From Cytophagales bacterium (GTDB lineage Bacteria > Bacteroidota > Bacteroidia > Cytophagales > 172606-1), in contig JALOMD010000032.1 of assembly GCA_025455595.1 (NCBI GenBank), positions 1-11,501 of the forward strand: a stretch of DNA of 11,501 nucleotides. The letters run 5' to 3'. The notes under the pieces are model-generated. The model had not been told where the DNA came from. It made no database searches and worked only from the letters and a program-made list of their open reading frames with translations. Shown piece after piece: positions 1 to 6,940 of this stretch. Each line of letters begins with the position of its first letter. Position 1 is the first letter of the stretch. A program made the translations under genes and the position numbers.

Positions 1-51
1 AAAATAAACTTTATGGGGTACTAGTGTTTGAAAAACATTGTTTTGTCGCAT
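1..51 (-). other. Short open frame running off the left edge, possible gene start
   Basis: An ATG at 49-51 on the minus strand opens 17 codons with no stop before the edge, reading MRQNNVFQTLVPHKVYF. I do not recognise it. It could be the first codons of the next gene of the locus. However, the same stretch is duplicated in inverted orientation at about 163-202, where the plus strand also reads RQNNVF, so it may be part of a repeat and not a gene. It is far too short to assign a function. Confidence 0.2.
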
Positions 52-205
52 CAAAACCCAATCACCAAGACCTGTGGCACACAGGCCGTTGCAGACCCAC
101 GCTACAGGCCTGTATGCCACAGGCCTCGGTGAAAAACCGGACATCGCTCACAAAAGCATCCGTCAGAATAATGTTTTTCGGCCACTAGACCACATCAAGG
201 AACCA
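10..205. repeat. Imperfect inverted duplication enclosing two small hairpins
   Basis: The minus strand of about 13-51 and the plus strand of about 163-202 are near copies. Both contain AATGTTTTTC, then three variable bases, then CACTAG, then a similar ACC-CAT-AAG stretch with one gap. I judge them roughly three-quarters identical over about 40 bases by eye. The arms enclose the hairpin pair at 69-125. The remaining bases up to the stop codon at 277 show no gene I can support. The structure lies downstream of the last glycosyltransferase, so it may mark the end of that transcription unit or the remnant of a mobile element. Confidence 0.5.
69..125. repeat. REP-like pair of inverted hairpins
   Basis: The 19-base segments 69-87 and 107-125 are inverted copies of each other (17 of 19 positions match), so the whole can fold into one long stem. 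Each arm can also fold alone: cctgtg-gca-cacagg within 71-85, and ggcctgt-atgcc-acaggcc at 107-125. No T-run follows on either strand, so it does not look like a classic intrinsic terminator. It lies about 150 bases past the stop of the last glycosyltransferase and could act as an mRNA 3'-end stabiliser. Confidence 0.55.
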
Positions 206-276
206 AGCGGGAAGCGTTTTGGCAGAAAAATACGAAAACCGCCTTTTGCATTCTTCTGGCTCGGCTTGCTCAGGTT

Positions 277-1410
277 TCATCCGGCTTTCTGCCCGGAGTC
301 CAAGGTCTCAAGTACTTCCTGTATGGCGTTCAGGTGCTTTTGCAACGAAAAGTTTTCCAAGTATCTTCGTCTTCCTTTCTCGCCCATCTTCTCACGTAGA
401 ACCGGGTTGTTAATCAGTGCCGACAACCTTTCCGCAACACAACGGGGGTTTTTCACAGGCACCAAAAAGCCGGTTTCGCCTTCCGCCACAATGTCGGGTA
501 TGCCTCTCCACAACGTGGAAACGACCGGCAATTCGAACATCATGGCTTCCACAAGCACATTTCCGAAAGATTCGCAGTCGAAATAAGAAGGAAAGCAAAA
601 GATGTGGGCCGCTTGGTATTGGTACCATTTGGCCGGGCCTGTCTTCAGGCCAAGGCAGCAGAACTGTTCACTGAGGCCGTAAGCCTTTGTTTTCGCCCTT
701 ACCTCCCGCTCGTACTCGTCCGAGGCAAACTCACCCAGCAAGGCGACTCGGAAACTGTTTCCTTGTTCTTTCAACAGGCGTGCCGCCTCCAGCAGCACTG
801 TGACACCCTTGTCTTCCCGCAACACACCTACGAACAGGATGTTCACCGGCCCCCAGCCGTTTCTGTGCAAAGGCAAATAAGGCAGGGCCGCATCCTCCAA
901 GCCGTTGGGGACTATGTAAACGTGGTTGGAGTTAAAATACCTGCCGTCCGCCGGATTGAGTGCCGAAAGCTGAATGGAAGCCTCCGGCGTGCCGTAGGCG
1001 ATTTTGGCAAGTGTCCGGAAGAGCCTGGGTTGCCGTTCGAGGAAGTCGGATATGCCAGCGGCCCTGAAGTGGTAAACCACTTTTCTAAAGAAAACACGCG
1101 TCATGCCCAGCAGTATGATGTCCCGGATGACGGGAGTCCGGTTTGGGCCGGCAGGCGGGTAGTACAACACGTCAATGCGCCTGCCGAATCTCAGGAAAAG
1201 CATCCGGCAAACCAGCACGAACAAATGAATCACTTTGCCAAGGCTGGCGTTGCCGATAGACCGGATGGAGTTCGAGAAACACATCCGGACGTGGTAAATC
1301 TTGATTCTGTCGAACTTGGCGTTTACCAGCCGGTCAATCATCATGGCTTGGCCAATGTAGGGAGGGGGGGTCTGTCCCACCACCATGATTCTAACAAGCT
1401 TATCTTCCAT
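277..1410 (-). CDS. Family 4 glycosyltransferase (GT-B fold)
   Basis: This 377-residue protein is predicted to transfer a sugar from a nucleotide-sugar donor to the growing lipid-linked repeat unit at the cytoplasmic face of the inner membrane. The N-terminal Rossmann domain starts with VVGQTPPPYIGQ (about 10-21), a motif seen in capsule and O-antigen GT4 enzymes. The linker carries VPNG (167-170). The C-terminal donor-binding domain has LFVGVLREDKGV (192-203) and the EX7E motif, E280 and E288, within CESFGNVLVEAM. It then has the donor-loop sequence GIPDIVAEGETGFLVP (303-318) and a normal C-terminal helix near FSLQKHL, so the gene looks intact and full length. The start has no Shine-Dalgarno. 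It is the last gene of the block, 128 bases after the preceding glycosyltransferase. That gap holds only a small hairpin (1434-1453, gccgct/agcggc). Donor and acceptor cannot be read from sequence. Confidence 0.93.
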   Translation of the reverse strand: MEDKLVRIMVVGQTPPPYIGQAMMIDRLVNAKFDRIKIYHVRMCFSNSIRSIGNASLGKVIHLFVLVCRMLFLRFGRRIDVLYYPPAGPNRTPVIRDIILLGMTRVFFRKVVYHFRAAGISDFLERQPRLFRTLAKIAYGTPEASIQLSALNPADGRYFNSNHVYIVPNGLEDAALPYLPLHRNGWGPVNILFVGVLREDKGVTVLLEAARLLKEQGNSFRVALLGEFASDEYEREVRAKTKAYGLSEQFCCLGLKTGPAKWYQYQAAHIFCFPSYFDCESFGNVLVEAMMFELPVVSTLWRGIPDIVAEGETGFLVPVKNPRCVAERLSALINNPVLREKMGEKGRRRYLENFSLQKHLNAIQEVLETLDSGQKAG

Positions 1411-1538
1411 GGCTGCAAGGGTTTAGGTCTGTTGCCGCTCTTGTCGAAGCGGCGAACGGATGGAACAAGGATTCGAATCGGTCGGTACATTTGTTTGGTA
1501 GGTTTTGGAATTTGCATGTGTTCGGGAACGGCGGGCTG

Positions 1539-2696
1539 TCAAACAAGGCTTTGGAGCCGCCCCCCAGACAGGACGGCTTTGCCGTTGTGGCTTTGCAAAA
1601 GCACTTGGACTATCTGGTCAACGATGGCCCTGACTGTCTTTCGCTTGGTGTTGACAATCACCATGAGTTCTTCTCCGGTCAGGCAGTCCGGATCGGTGAT
1701 GTCAAGCGCAAGAACAGGCAAACGGTGCAACTTGGCTTCCACCATTGTGTTGCTGCCCCGCCCGTGGAGATCCGGACTGACGAACAGGTCGTGGGTCAGG
1801 TAGTAAAAAGACAGTTCGCGCCTGGGTTTCTTACCCAAAAAGTCGACGTTCAAACCGTGTTTCTTGGCATACCTACGGAACAGGCCGTGGTCGGGGCCGT
1901 CTCCTATCACGGTGAATGCGTAGTCAATGCGGTTGTGCAATTGGCGCAGGGCCTTCAAGACGAACATGATGCCCTTCCATTCCAGCAACCGACCGACGTA
2001 CAACAGGGAAAGTTTTGCCCGCCTGTCCGTACGGGCCACAGAGAGGTCAACCGTGAAATCAAGTTTGTCAATCGTGTAGTAGCCGGGCCTGACAAACGCC
2101 TTCCTCCGTGCATACGCAGGCAAGATTTCCAATGTGGCGGTTGTGGCCACACTTATTTCGCTTGCTTTGTACAAACCCAGCAGAATGAAAGGGTCAACAA
2201 GGGAAGAACGCTGCACGAGCATCCTGAGTAGTTCAACGACACGACCTTTCATACTCAGAATGCCAAGGAGCCGGACAGGTACGGTTTCGCCGCTGGCAAC
2301 CGGGCCCCAGGTGAAGTACGGTGCGAAATACCACAGAAACGACGGAAAACGGTAAGAGCCGACAGTGGCACGGTGGGCATGGTCGAATTGGTTTCGCCTG
2401 TATTGCTTCAGTAAAAAAAAGAACAGGCAAATCTCCCACAAGTACACCACGATTTGCGGGCCGACGGAAAACGCCTTCAGACGGTTGACCCACGCAGGCA
2501 AGTCGAAGAAAACGAACGCTGTCCGTTGCGATTCGCTTGCCGTCATGTGTTCTTCTATTCTCCTTGTATCCGCCGGACGTGTTACCACCGTAAGGCGAGA
2601 ACACTTGGCAAGCATCCGTTTCATTTCTTGCCAGCCCGTCTCGAACTCGCTGCCGCGTCCCGGCTCGCAGTTGTATGCCGACATGATAGCTTCCAT
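1539..2696 (-). CDS. Family 4 glycosyltransferase of the CEPGxGSE type
   Basis: This is a 385-residue GT-B enzyme. The N terminus has SAYNCEPGRGSEFETGW (6-22), the hallmark of a GT4 subgroup found in surface-polysaccharide loci. It is followed by the subgroup acceptor-side signature HRATVGSYRFPSFLW (108-122) and GPVASGE (131-137). The donor domain has YVGRLLEWKG (233-242) and IGDGP (264-268). The EX7E position is atypical: SPDLHGRGSNTMVE (307-320) keeps the second Glu (E320) but has no Glu at the usual first position, which from memory is usual in this subgroup. The frame is open up to 2810, but those extra codons lie in a dispersed repeat. I therefore chose the ATG at 2694-2696, directly before the conserved N-terminal strand. 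No Shine-Dalgarno is visible. The C terminus ends soon after LSGGRLQSLV, without the usual final FxW helix, and a run of six G lies 19 bases before the stop codon. The protein may be slightly truncated. Confidence 0.9.
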   Translation of the reverse strand: MEAIMSAYNCEPGRGSEFETGWQEMKRMLAKCSRLTVVTRPADTRRIEEHMTASESQRTAFVFFDLPAWVNRLKAFSVGPQIVVYLWEICLFFFLLKQYRRNQFDHAHRATVGSYRFPSFLWYFAPYFTWGPVASGETVPVRLLGILSMKGRVVELLRMLVQRSSLVDPFILLGLYKASEISVATTATLEILPAYARRKAFVRPGYYTIDKLDFTVDLSVARTDRRAKLSLLYVGRLLEWKGIMFVLKALRQLHNRIDYAFTVIGDGPDHGLFRRYAKKHGLNVDFLGKKPRRELSFYYLTHDLFVSPDLHGRGSNTMVEAKLHRLPVLALDITDPDCLTGEELMVIVNTKRKTVRAIVDQIVQVLLQSHNGKAVLSGGRLQSLV

Positions 2697-2740
2697 GGTT
2701 GTTAGTGGGGTCAACATCAAAGGATCAAATGAAAAAGCAT

Positions 2741-2826
2741 AGGTCTGCACGCTGTGCGTCAGACCGGAATCACAGGCTCGCCAAAGACAACAGGCGGGCG
2801 TTTTGGGCAATTTTTGCCTAAAACGC
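2741..2826. repeat. 86-bp inverted repeat, left copy flanking wzy
   Basis: This 86-bp sequence matches the reverse complement of 4565-4650 at 82 positions, including 63 consecutive identical bases (2741-2803 against 4588-4650). It contains a bulged hairpin at 2742-2765: GGTCTG, a bulged C, ACGC, a TGT loop, GCGT, CAGACC. It ends in a 29-nt palindrome (2798-2826) shared with the 59-bp element. It lies 44 bases upstream of the start codon of the glycosyltransferase at 1539-2696, so it is probably in that gene's leader RNA. Most of the 349-base stretch between that gene and wzy consists of this repeat, the 59-bp repeat and the 172-bp palindrome. Confidence 0.9.
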
Positions 2827-2856
2827 TACCCTCAAACCGAATTTTAAACAACCTCT
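2798..2856 (-). repeat. 59-bp bipartite dispersed repeat, copy 1
   Basis: Read on the minus strand, it begins with the head AGAGGTTGTTTAAAATTCGG, has a 10-nt variable spacer, and ends in a 29-nt palindrome with arms of the type GCGTTTTAGGCA. The palindrome overlaps the end of the 86-bp inverted repeat. The head starts 3 bases from one end of the 172-bp palindrome. It has the same length and order of parts as the copies at 4662-4720 and 10658-10716. Confidence 0.85.
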
Positions 2857-2858
2857 AC

Positions 2859-3030
2859 GCTTGACTTTAGCTGTTTGCGAATTCGCAAAAATGGCCGTTT
2901 GCAGCGTATGAAAGCCTTTTTTCAATTCCTGGATGTTGCGTTTTCAACAAGATGTTCAAAAATTGAAAAGCAATCGGCCTGCTTTCAACGTATTCGATGA
3001 TTGCCTTTGTGGCAAAGGCTAAAGTCAAGC
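2859..3030. mobile_element. 172-bp imperfect palindrome, candidate MITE
   Basis: The ends are perfect 13-bp inverted repeats, GCTTGACTTTAGC (2859-2871) and its complement (3018-3030). Further complementary blocks share nearly the same centre (about 2944): TTTTCAATT at 2919-2927 with AATTGAAAA at 2961-2969, and GAAAGC at 2910-2915 with GCTTTC at 2981-2986. It also holds a perfect 16-bp palindrome, TTTGCGAATTCGCAAA (2874-2889). I see no clear target-site duplication and no transposase. A 60-codon frame on the minus strand from a TTG at 3049, overlapping the wzy stop, crosses the whole element; I do not call it a gene. The element lies 15 bases past the wzy stop codon. It could be a non-autonomous transposon, or a large RNA or cruciform structure. 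Confidence 0.5.
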
Positions 3031-3045
3031 TAAGACAGCCTGTTG

Positions 3046-4506
3046 TCAACGGACGACATTTTGCACATGCCCTGTGCCGTCCACTACCTGTCTGTAGAAA
3101 ACCTTGGCGAGCATCAGTCCGGGCAAAATAGCCTGCGTTGTTTCCAGATAGTTTTCAAAGAAGGAAATGACGATGACGGTCAAGATCGCCACTGCCAAGC
3201 AGAAGCTCAGATGGCTATTCACTTTGTCTCGGCCTTGGTAGTGAAGAAACAGTCGCCTCAGCCTGACGAGCAGGAAACTGGCAAAGCCCACGGACAACCC
3301 CATCCCAACCAGCCCGAATTCGGCGAACACCGACAAGAGCGAGAAGAAAGGCCGGTGCATGGTGGAATTGCCGAAACTCGCCGCCTTCCTGTTGTACGTA
3401 CGCCACATACGCCATACGTGTTCTTTGAAAGGCTGGGAAACCTCGTTGGGCATGAACCAGAGTTTTTCCCCGAAATATTCCCCCGAACTCATCAGCCCCG
3501 CCCTGCTGGAGTACTGGCCCGGCCCCAAGCCGATTGCATACACCAACGGGTATTGATCGGGCAAGCGGTGTAACGCCGTGCGAACGGCCTGTAACTTTGG
3601 CGAGTCGCCCTGTTGGTAAAGCCTGAGAAATATGTTGGCAGACCTGGACACGCCCGGAAAAACGAATTCGATGGAAAGCAACAGGACAGCCGCCGTGCTT
3701 GTCACAAAAAACATCTTCTGAATGTCGCTCAACAGGATATTGCGGCGGTAGCACAACACAGTGAAAACAACCGATACAAGCAATGCTATGAACACGTGCA
3801 ACACGCCGGCAAGCACAAGCGACAGCAAGCCGATTAGGAAAACGCACGCACTATTGCGATGCGTCAGTGCATACGGGGCGAACAGGGTCAGGAACAAGGC
3901 CATGTTGATGGAGAACATCTGGTTGCCAAAACCTTCGCTCTCGGTGACGAAAGCAGTCAGGCCTATGGTGCCTTGTACCGCGTCGCTGCTCAACACGTCG
4001 AACCTTCCGGTCAAAGACACAATCAGGAACTGCAGGATACCTACCAAGCCCTCCGCCAGTATCACGTATTTCAATACCACGGCATACCTCGTGTAGTCAA
4101 AGTGTTCGGTGGCGACCCCTTTTCCGGGCAACACCAGCAACAGGATCACGGTGCCGTAGGAAATTGCCGCCACAACCGCGTTTCCCGCAAGAAAGCGAAC
4201 ACCGTTAAAAGAGTACAGCCAGGTGTACAAGGCCAATGCTGCACAAAAGGCAAGGAAGAAGGAAACAACTCTGTAAAGCGTTTTGCCGGAGCAAGACCTG
4301 ACTACAAACCAAACCATACAGATGAAAGGCGCGGCATAGGCCAGCACCCGCGAGGGCAACAGCGTGATGACGAGTGCCACCACGGACGACTCGAAGTAAG
4401 GACGTGCGTAGGATGCTTTCATGGAGGTGTCGCTGGTATTCGGGGCGGTTTCCCAAAGAGACTGAAAGCCGAATGCCCGGTCGTTTCCCGAAGTGATTTT
4501 TAGCAT
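3046..4506 (-). CDS. wzy: Wzy-type O-antigen/capsule repeat-unit polymerase
   Basis: This 486-residue, very hydrophobic protein would join lipid-linked repeat units on the periplasmic side of the inner membrane. About 10-12 membrane segments are visible, for example around 41-69, 78-99, 108-126, 143-166, 197-216, 219-252, 265-284, 391-418 and 433-454. Between about 285 and 385 is a large hydrophilic loop with GLGPGQYSSR (326-335), then HRPFFSLLSVFAEFGLVGMG (384-403). A late large loop followed by an SxxAEFGxxG helix is typical of Wzy/O-antigen ligase-like proteins. Wzy sequences diverge strongly, so the call rests on topology and on the Wzx/GT context; a WaaL-type ligase is the main alternative. 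I chose ATG 4504-4506, which has GGAG nine bases upstream. ATG 4537-4539 is possible, and the open frame further upstream lies in repeat DNA. The gene is enclosed by repeats on both sides, unlike its neighbours. Confidence 0.85.
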   Translation of the reverse strand: MLKITSGNDRAFGFQSLWETAPNTSDTSMKASYARPYFESSVVALVITLLPSRVLAYAAPFICMVWFVVRSCSGKTLYRVVSFFLAFCAALALYTWLYSFNGVRFLAGNAVVAAISYGTVILLLVLPGKGVATEHFDYTRYAVVLKYVILAEGLVGILQFLIVSLTGRFDVLSSDAVQGTIGLTAFVTESEGFGNQMFSINMALFLTLFAPYALTHRNSACVFLIGLLSLVLAGVLHVFIALLVSVVFTVLCYRRNILLSDIQKMFFVTSTAAVLLLSIEFVFPGVSRSANIFLRLYQQGDSPKLQAVRTALHRLPDQYPLVYAIGLGPGQYSSRAGLMSSGEYFGEKLWFMPNEVSQPFKEHVWRMWRTYNRKAASFGNSTMHRPFFSLLSVFAEFGLVGMGLSVGFASFLLVRLRRLFLHYQGRDKVNSHLSFCLAVAILTVIVISFFENYLETTQAILPGLMLAKVFYRQVVDGTGHVQNVVR

Positions 4507-4564
4507 AGTTGTACACTCCGGGTCGCGTTGGTTTTTCATGGCACTCGGGTATTGTGCGGTTTCG

Positions 4565-4650
4565 CCGTTTTGGGCAAAAATTGCCTGAAACGCCCGCCTG
4601 TTGTCTTTGGCGAGCCTGTGATTCCGGTCTGACGCACAGCGTGCAGACCT
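4565..4650. repeat. 86-bp inverted repeat, right copy flanking wzy
   Basis: This is the inverted partner of 2741-2826 (82 of 86 positions, 63 contiguous). The bulged GGTCTG/CAGACC hairpin lies at 4626-4649 and a slightly degenerate copy of the 29-nt palindrome at 4565-4593. It is upstream of the wzy start codon, so the leaders of wzy and of the following glycosyltransferase gene carry the same sequence in opposite orientation. Confidence 0.9.
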
Positions 4651-4661
4651 GCGTGTCCACG

Positions 4662-4720
4662 GCGTTTTGGGCAAAAAATGCCCAAAACGCTTCAGTAGAA
4701 CAAAATTCTAAACAACCTCT
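4662..4720 (-). repeat. 59-bp bipartite dispersed repeat, copy 2
   Basis: Read on the minus strand, the head AGAGGTTGTTTAGAATTTTG begins at the last base of the TGA stop codon of the upstream glycosyltransferase. A variable spacer follows, then a perfect palindrome at 4662-4690 with 12-nt arms GCGTTTTGGGCA and TGCCCAAAACGC around five central bases. It is in direct orientation to copy 1, so the two copies bracket wzy. The stem could slow transcription or protect mRNA, but no T-run follows it. Confidence 0.85.
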
Positions 4721-5745
4721 CAGGCTCCTGCCACGTGCAAACTTCTCGCTTGCCAAGCATTGTACACTTCCTCATACAGTTCTCCGTAGATGCGGGCTAT
4801 GCGGTGCGGGCTGAAACGTTCCCGGTTCGTTCGGCCGTTGGCAATCAATTGTTCCCGGTAGGCTGCGTCGTTTATCACCTGCAGTATTCCCCTCCGAATG
4901 TCTTCGACATCGAAGGGGTTGACCAAGCAGGCCGCCTGCCCGGCGATTTCAGGCATTGCTGACACGTTGCCAGTCACCACGGGCCGCTCCACCGCGTTGG
5001 CTTCGATAATTGGCAGACCGAAGCCTTCGAAGGTGGAGACAAACACTACCATGTCGCATGCTATGTATTCGTCAACCACTTCGCTCTCATGCAAGTTGGC
5101 CTGCCACGTGTAGTCAACCTTTAGTTTTTCCAGCAAGGCCATGTCCTGTACGGACGGACGGCCTATGATGCGAAGCGTGCATTCGATGCCAGCCACGGCT
5201 TGTATCAGCCGTCCGAGGTTCTTGTTCGGTTTGGTGCCGACTTGCAGCAACACCGGCTTTTCCGTGTTGAATGCCTTCGGGTGCGGCGCGAACCAGGGGG
5301 CGACGCAATTGTGGATTACCTTTATCTTTTCTGCCGGGTAGCTCACATATTTCAGCAGTTCATGCTTGGTGGTTTCCGATATGACCGTAACTACCGCACA
5401 CCTTCGCATGGGCAAATACAGCCAAAACCAGCGGTGGATGCTTTTTTTCAATTTGTTCGGCGAATACATCAGGTTCACGTCGTGGATGGTGAGTACCGTC
5501 TTCTTTTTCCCCAAGAAAAAAGCCAAATGATGCGTGTCGCCTGTCACATGATTGACATCCCCCTGCGGCTTGAAAAGGACTTCTGCCGCGTTGCACAGTT
5601 TTCGAAGCAATCCCCTGTTCGGTTTTGAGGAAATGAACACCTCGGTCTCGAACACAGGAGACAAATGGCTCCGGATACTCTTGAAAAGCGACTCAATGCT
5701 GAAGAGGTTGTCTTCAGGATTCCTGTGGTAAAAAGCGACTTTCAT
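4720..5745 (-). CDS. Family 4 glycosyltransferase (GT-B fold)
   Basis: This 341-residue enzyme is predicted to add one sugar of the repeat unit in the cytoplasm. Visible motifs are HVTGD (66-70) and VLTIHDVNLMY (84-94) in the acceptor domain, then VVTVISETTKHELL (118-131) and VIHNCV (143-148). The donor domain has LLQVGTKPNKNLGRL (166-180) and an intact EX7E, E240 and E248, within FEGFGLPIIEAN, followed by SAMPEIAG (262-269). These match GT4 mannosyl- and rhamnosyl-transferase-like proteins, though the sugar cannot be assigned. I placed the start at ATG 5743-5745, just before the first strand KVAFYHRN. The frame continues upstream to 5835 but would then overlap the previous gene. GGAG directly abuts this ATG, which is too close for a normal Shine-Dalgarno. 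The stop codon is the first base of a dispersed 59-bp repeat, so the last few residues may have been set by that insertion. Confidence 0.92.
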   Translation of the reverse strand: MKVAFYHRNPEDNLFSIESLFKSIRSHLSPVFETEVFISSKPNRGLLRKLCNAAEVLFKPQGDVNHVTGDTHHLAFFLGKKKTVLTIHDVNLMYSPNKLKKSIHRWFWLYLPMRRCAVVTVISETTKHELLKYVSYPAEKIKVIHNCVAPWFAPHPKAFNTEKPVLLQVGTKPNKNLGRLIQAVAGIECTLRIIGRPSVQDMALLEKLKVDYTWQANLHESEVVDEYIACDMVVFVSTFEGFGLPIIEANAVERPVVTGNVSAMPEIAGQAACLVNPFDVEDIRRGILQVINDAAYREQLIANGRTNRERFSPHRIARIYGELYEEVYNAWQARSLHVAGA

Positions 5746-5803
5746 CTCCGTGGGTAAGTAGCTTGATTTGATTTCGCCCGCCAAGGGTTTGACATGGGCT
5801 GTT

Positions 5804-6922
5804 TCATCCGACAGTGCCTTGGGTGCTTTCGTCAATCAAAGCTTGGATTTGGCCGGCCCGTTTGTCCCAAGTGTAGTTTGTCATTTCGCGGCACGCATTG
5901 TTGCCGATGGACGAAGCCAATTCTCGGTTCTCAAGTAAGCATTTTGCATGTTGGTAGAACTCCGTCGTGTTCTCGGCCAACAGGCCCATGTCTTTTGTTT
6001 TGATCAGTTCAGGGATGGCACCCACCCTGAATGCGACGCACGGAACACCGCAACACATAGCCTCGGCAATCACATTGCAAAAACTTTCTCGCTCACTCGC
6101 ATGCAACAGCATGTAGCTGTGCCTGAGCAGGCGAAGGGTTTGCTCGCGGGTTTGCGAGCCATGAAACACAATGTCCTCCCTTCCGCCAGCCATCGCCTGA
6201 AGTTGTTGCATCAGGGTGCCCGCCCCGACTATATCCAAGCCGATGTCAGGGAAATCGGCTTGGAGACGCTTGAACGTAATGATGATGCGGTCCACCCGTT
6301 TGTCCTTCTCCAATCTGCCTATGCAGATGATTCTCCTTTTTATGTCTGTCCCGCCCTTATCGGAGGGCGCGATGCGGGCGACTTCGTCATGGCTTATCCC
6401 GTTGCGTATGACTATTACTTTGGACGCATCTACCGAGAACTGCCGAACCGCCTGTTCCCCGAGGTACTTGCTGATTGCGACAACCCGGTTGACCGCTTTT
6501 GCCGCTGCCTTGGTTCGCTTGAGGTTGCTTACCTCCCCAAGCGGGGCCGTAGGCATGGCACCCAACCGGCCCAACAGGTACTGGTAATAGCTGACCGGCG
6601 AAAGAGACGGGTGTCTCAATTCCAAAAAGGTGCATATGCCCTCTTGCCGGCAATACTCAATCACGGGAATCAATGACTGTAGGGAATAGACAGCCTTGAC
6701 ATCGTTATTGCCGATGAAAGCCACCAAGTCTTCCATTGAACCATACTCGAAGGTCGGGATGGGGGCGACCGTGTCGTCTGCGCGTTTCAAACCAGCGGGA
6801 AAGGCCACCGCCATTCCCCGATTCTGTTTGTAGAAAGCCTTCATTGTCTCCCAGAACGCAATGATGCCGCCCCCGTGGACGGGATTGAACGGCTTGCTGA
6901 CAATGAACAGTACGGTTGCCAT
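5804..6922 (-). CDS. Family 4 glycosyltransferase (GT-B fold)
   Basis: This 372-residue protein begins with ATVLFIVSKPFNPVHGGG (2-19), where the Gly-rich loop is the usual GT-B acceptor-domain start. VVAISKYLGEQAVRQF (147-162) and VIVIRNGIS (169-177) lead into the donor domain, which has IICIGRLEKDKRVD (198-211), IVGAG (231-235) and EX7E residues E279 and E287 within ERESFCNVIAEAM. GAIPELI (301-307) completes the donor site, and a C-terminal TWDKRAGQIQAL helix closes the fold. It is therefore complete and probably active, adding a sugar to the undecaprenyl-linked unit. The start codon lies only 18 bases after the flippase stop, implying co-transcription. No Shine-Dalgarno is present; the leader is A-rich. 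Confidence 0.93.
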   Translation of the reverse strand: MATVLFIVSKPFNPVHGGGIIAFWETMKAFYKQNRGMAVAFPAGLKRADDTVAPIPTFEYGSMEDLVAFIGNNDVKAVYSLQSLIPVIEYCRQEGICTFLELRHPSLSPVSYYQYLLGRLGAMPTAPLGEVSNLKRTKAAAKAVNRVVAISKYLGEQAVRQFSVDASKVIVIRNGISHDEVARIAPSDKGGTDIKRRIICIGRLEKDKRVDRIIITFKRLQADFPDIGLDIVGAGTLMQQLQAMAGGREDIVFHGSQTREQTLRLLRHSYMLLHASERESFCNVIAEAMCCGVPCVAFRVGAIPELIKTKDMGLLAENTTEFYQHAKCLLENRELASSIGNNACREMTNYTWDKRAGQIQALIDESTQGTVG

Positions 6923-6940
6923 GGATTTGTTTGTTGATAT

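Noticed and set aside
604..1803. Long plus-strand open frame (399 codons) across two glycosyltransferase genes
   Set aside because: It runs antisense through two genes with clear GT4 motifs, and its translation is low in recognisable structure and spans the gene boundary. It is a shadow frame, as are the other plus-strand frames here.
2697..2810. N-terminal extension of the glycosyltransferase to an ATG at 2810
   Set aside because: The extra 38 codons translate the 86-bp repeat and precede the conserved N-terminal strand; the ATG at 2694-2696 fits the family.
2867..3049. 60-codon minus-strand frame overlapping the wzy stop
   Set aside because: It starts with TTG and exactly crosses the 172-bp palindrome; with no recognisable family it is safer to treat it as part of the repeat. 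A conservation test could change this.
4507..4674. N-terminal extension of wzy to an ATG at 4674
   Set aside because: Most of it is repeat DNA, including the palindromes and the bulged hairpin; it adds a non-family basic stretch before the first membrane helix.
2741..4720. Site-specific invertase system acting on the wzy repeats
   Set aside because: No recombinase gene is in the window and the repeats do not match an inversion site I can name; only homologous recombination or an unlinked enzyme could be proposed.
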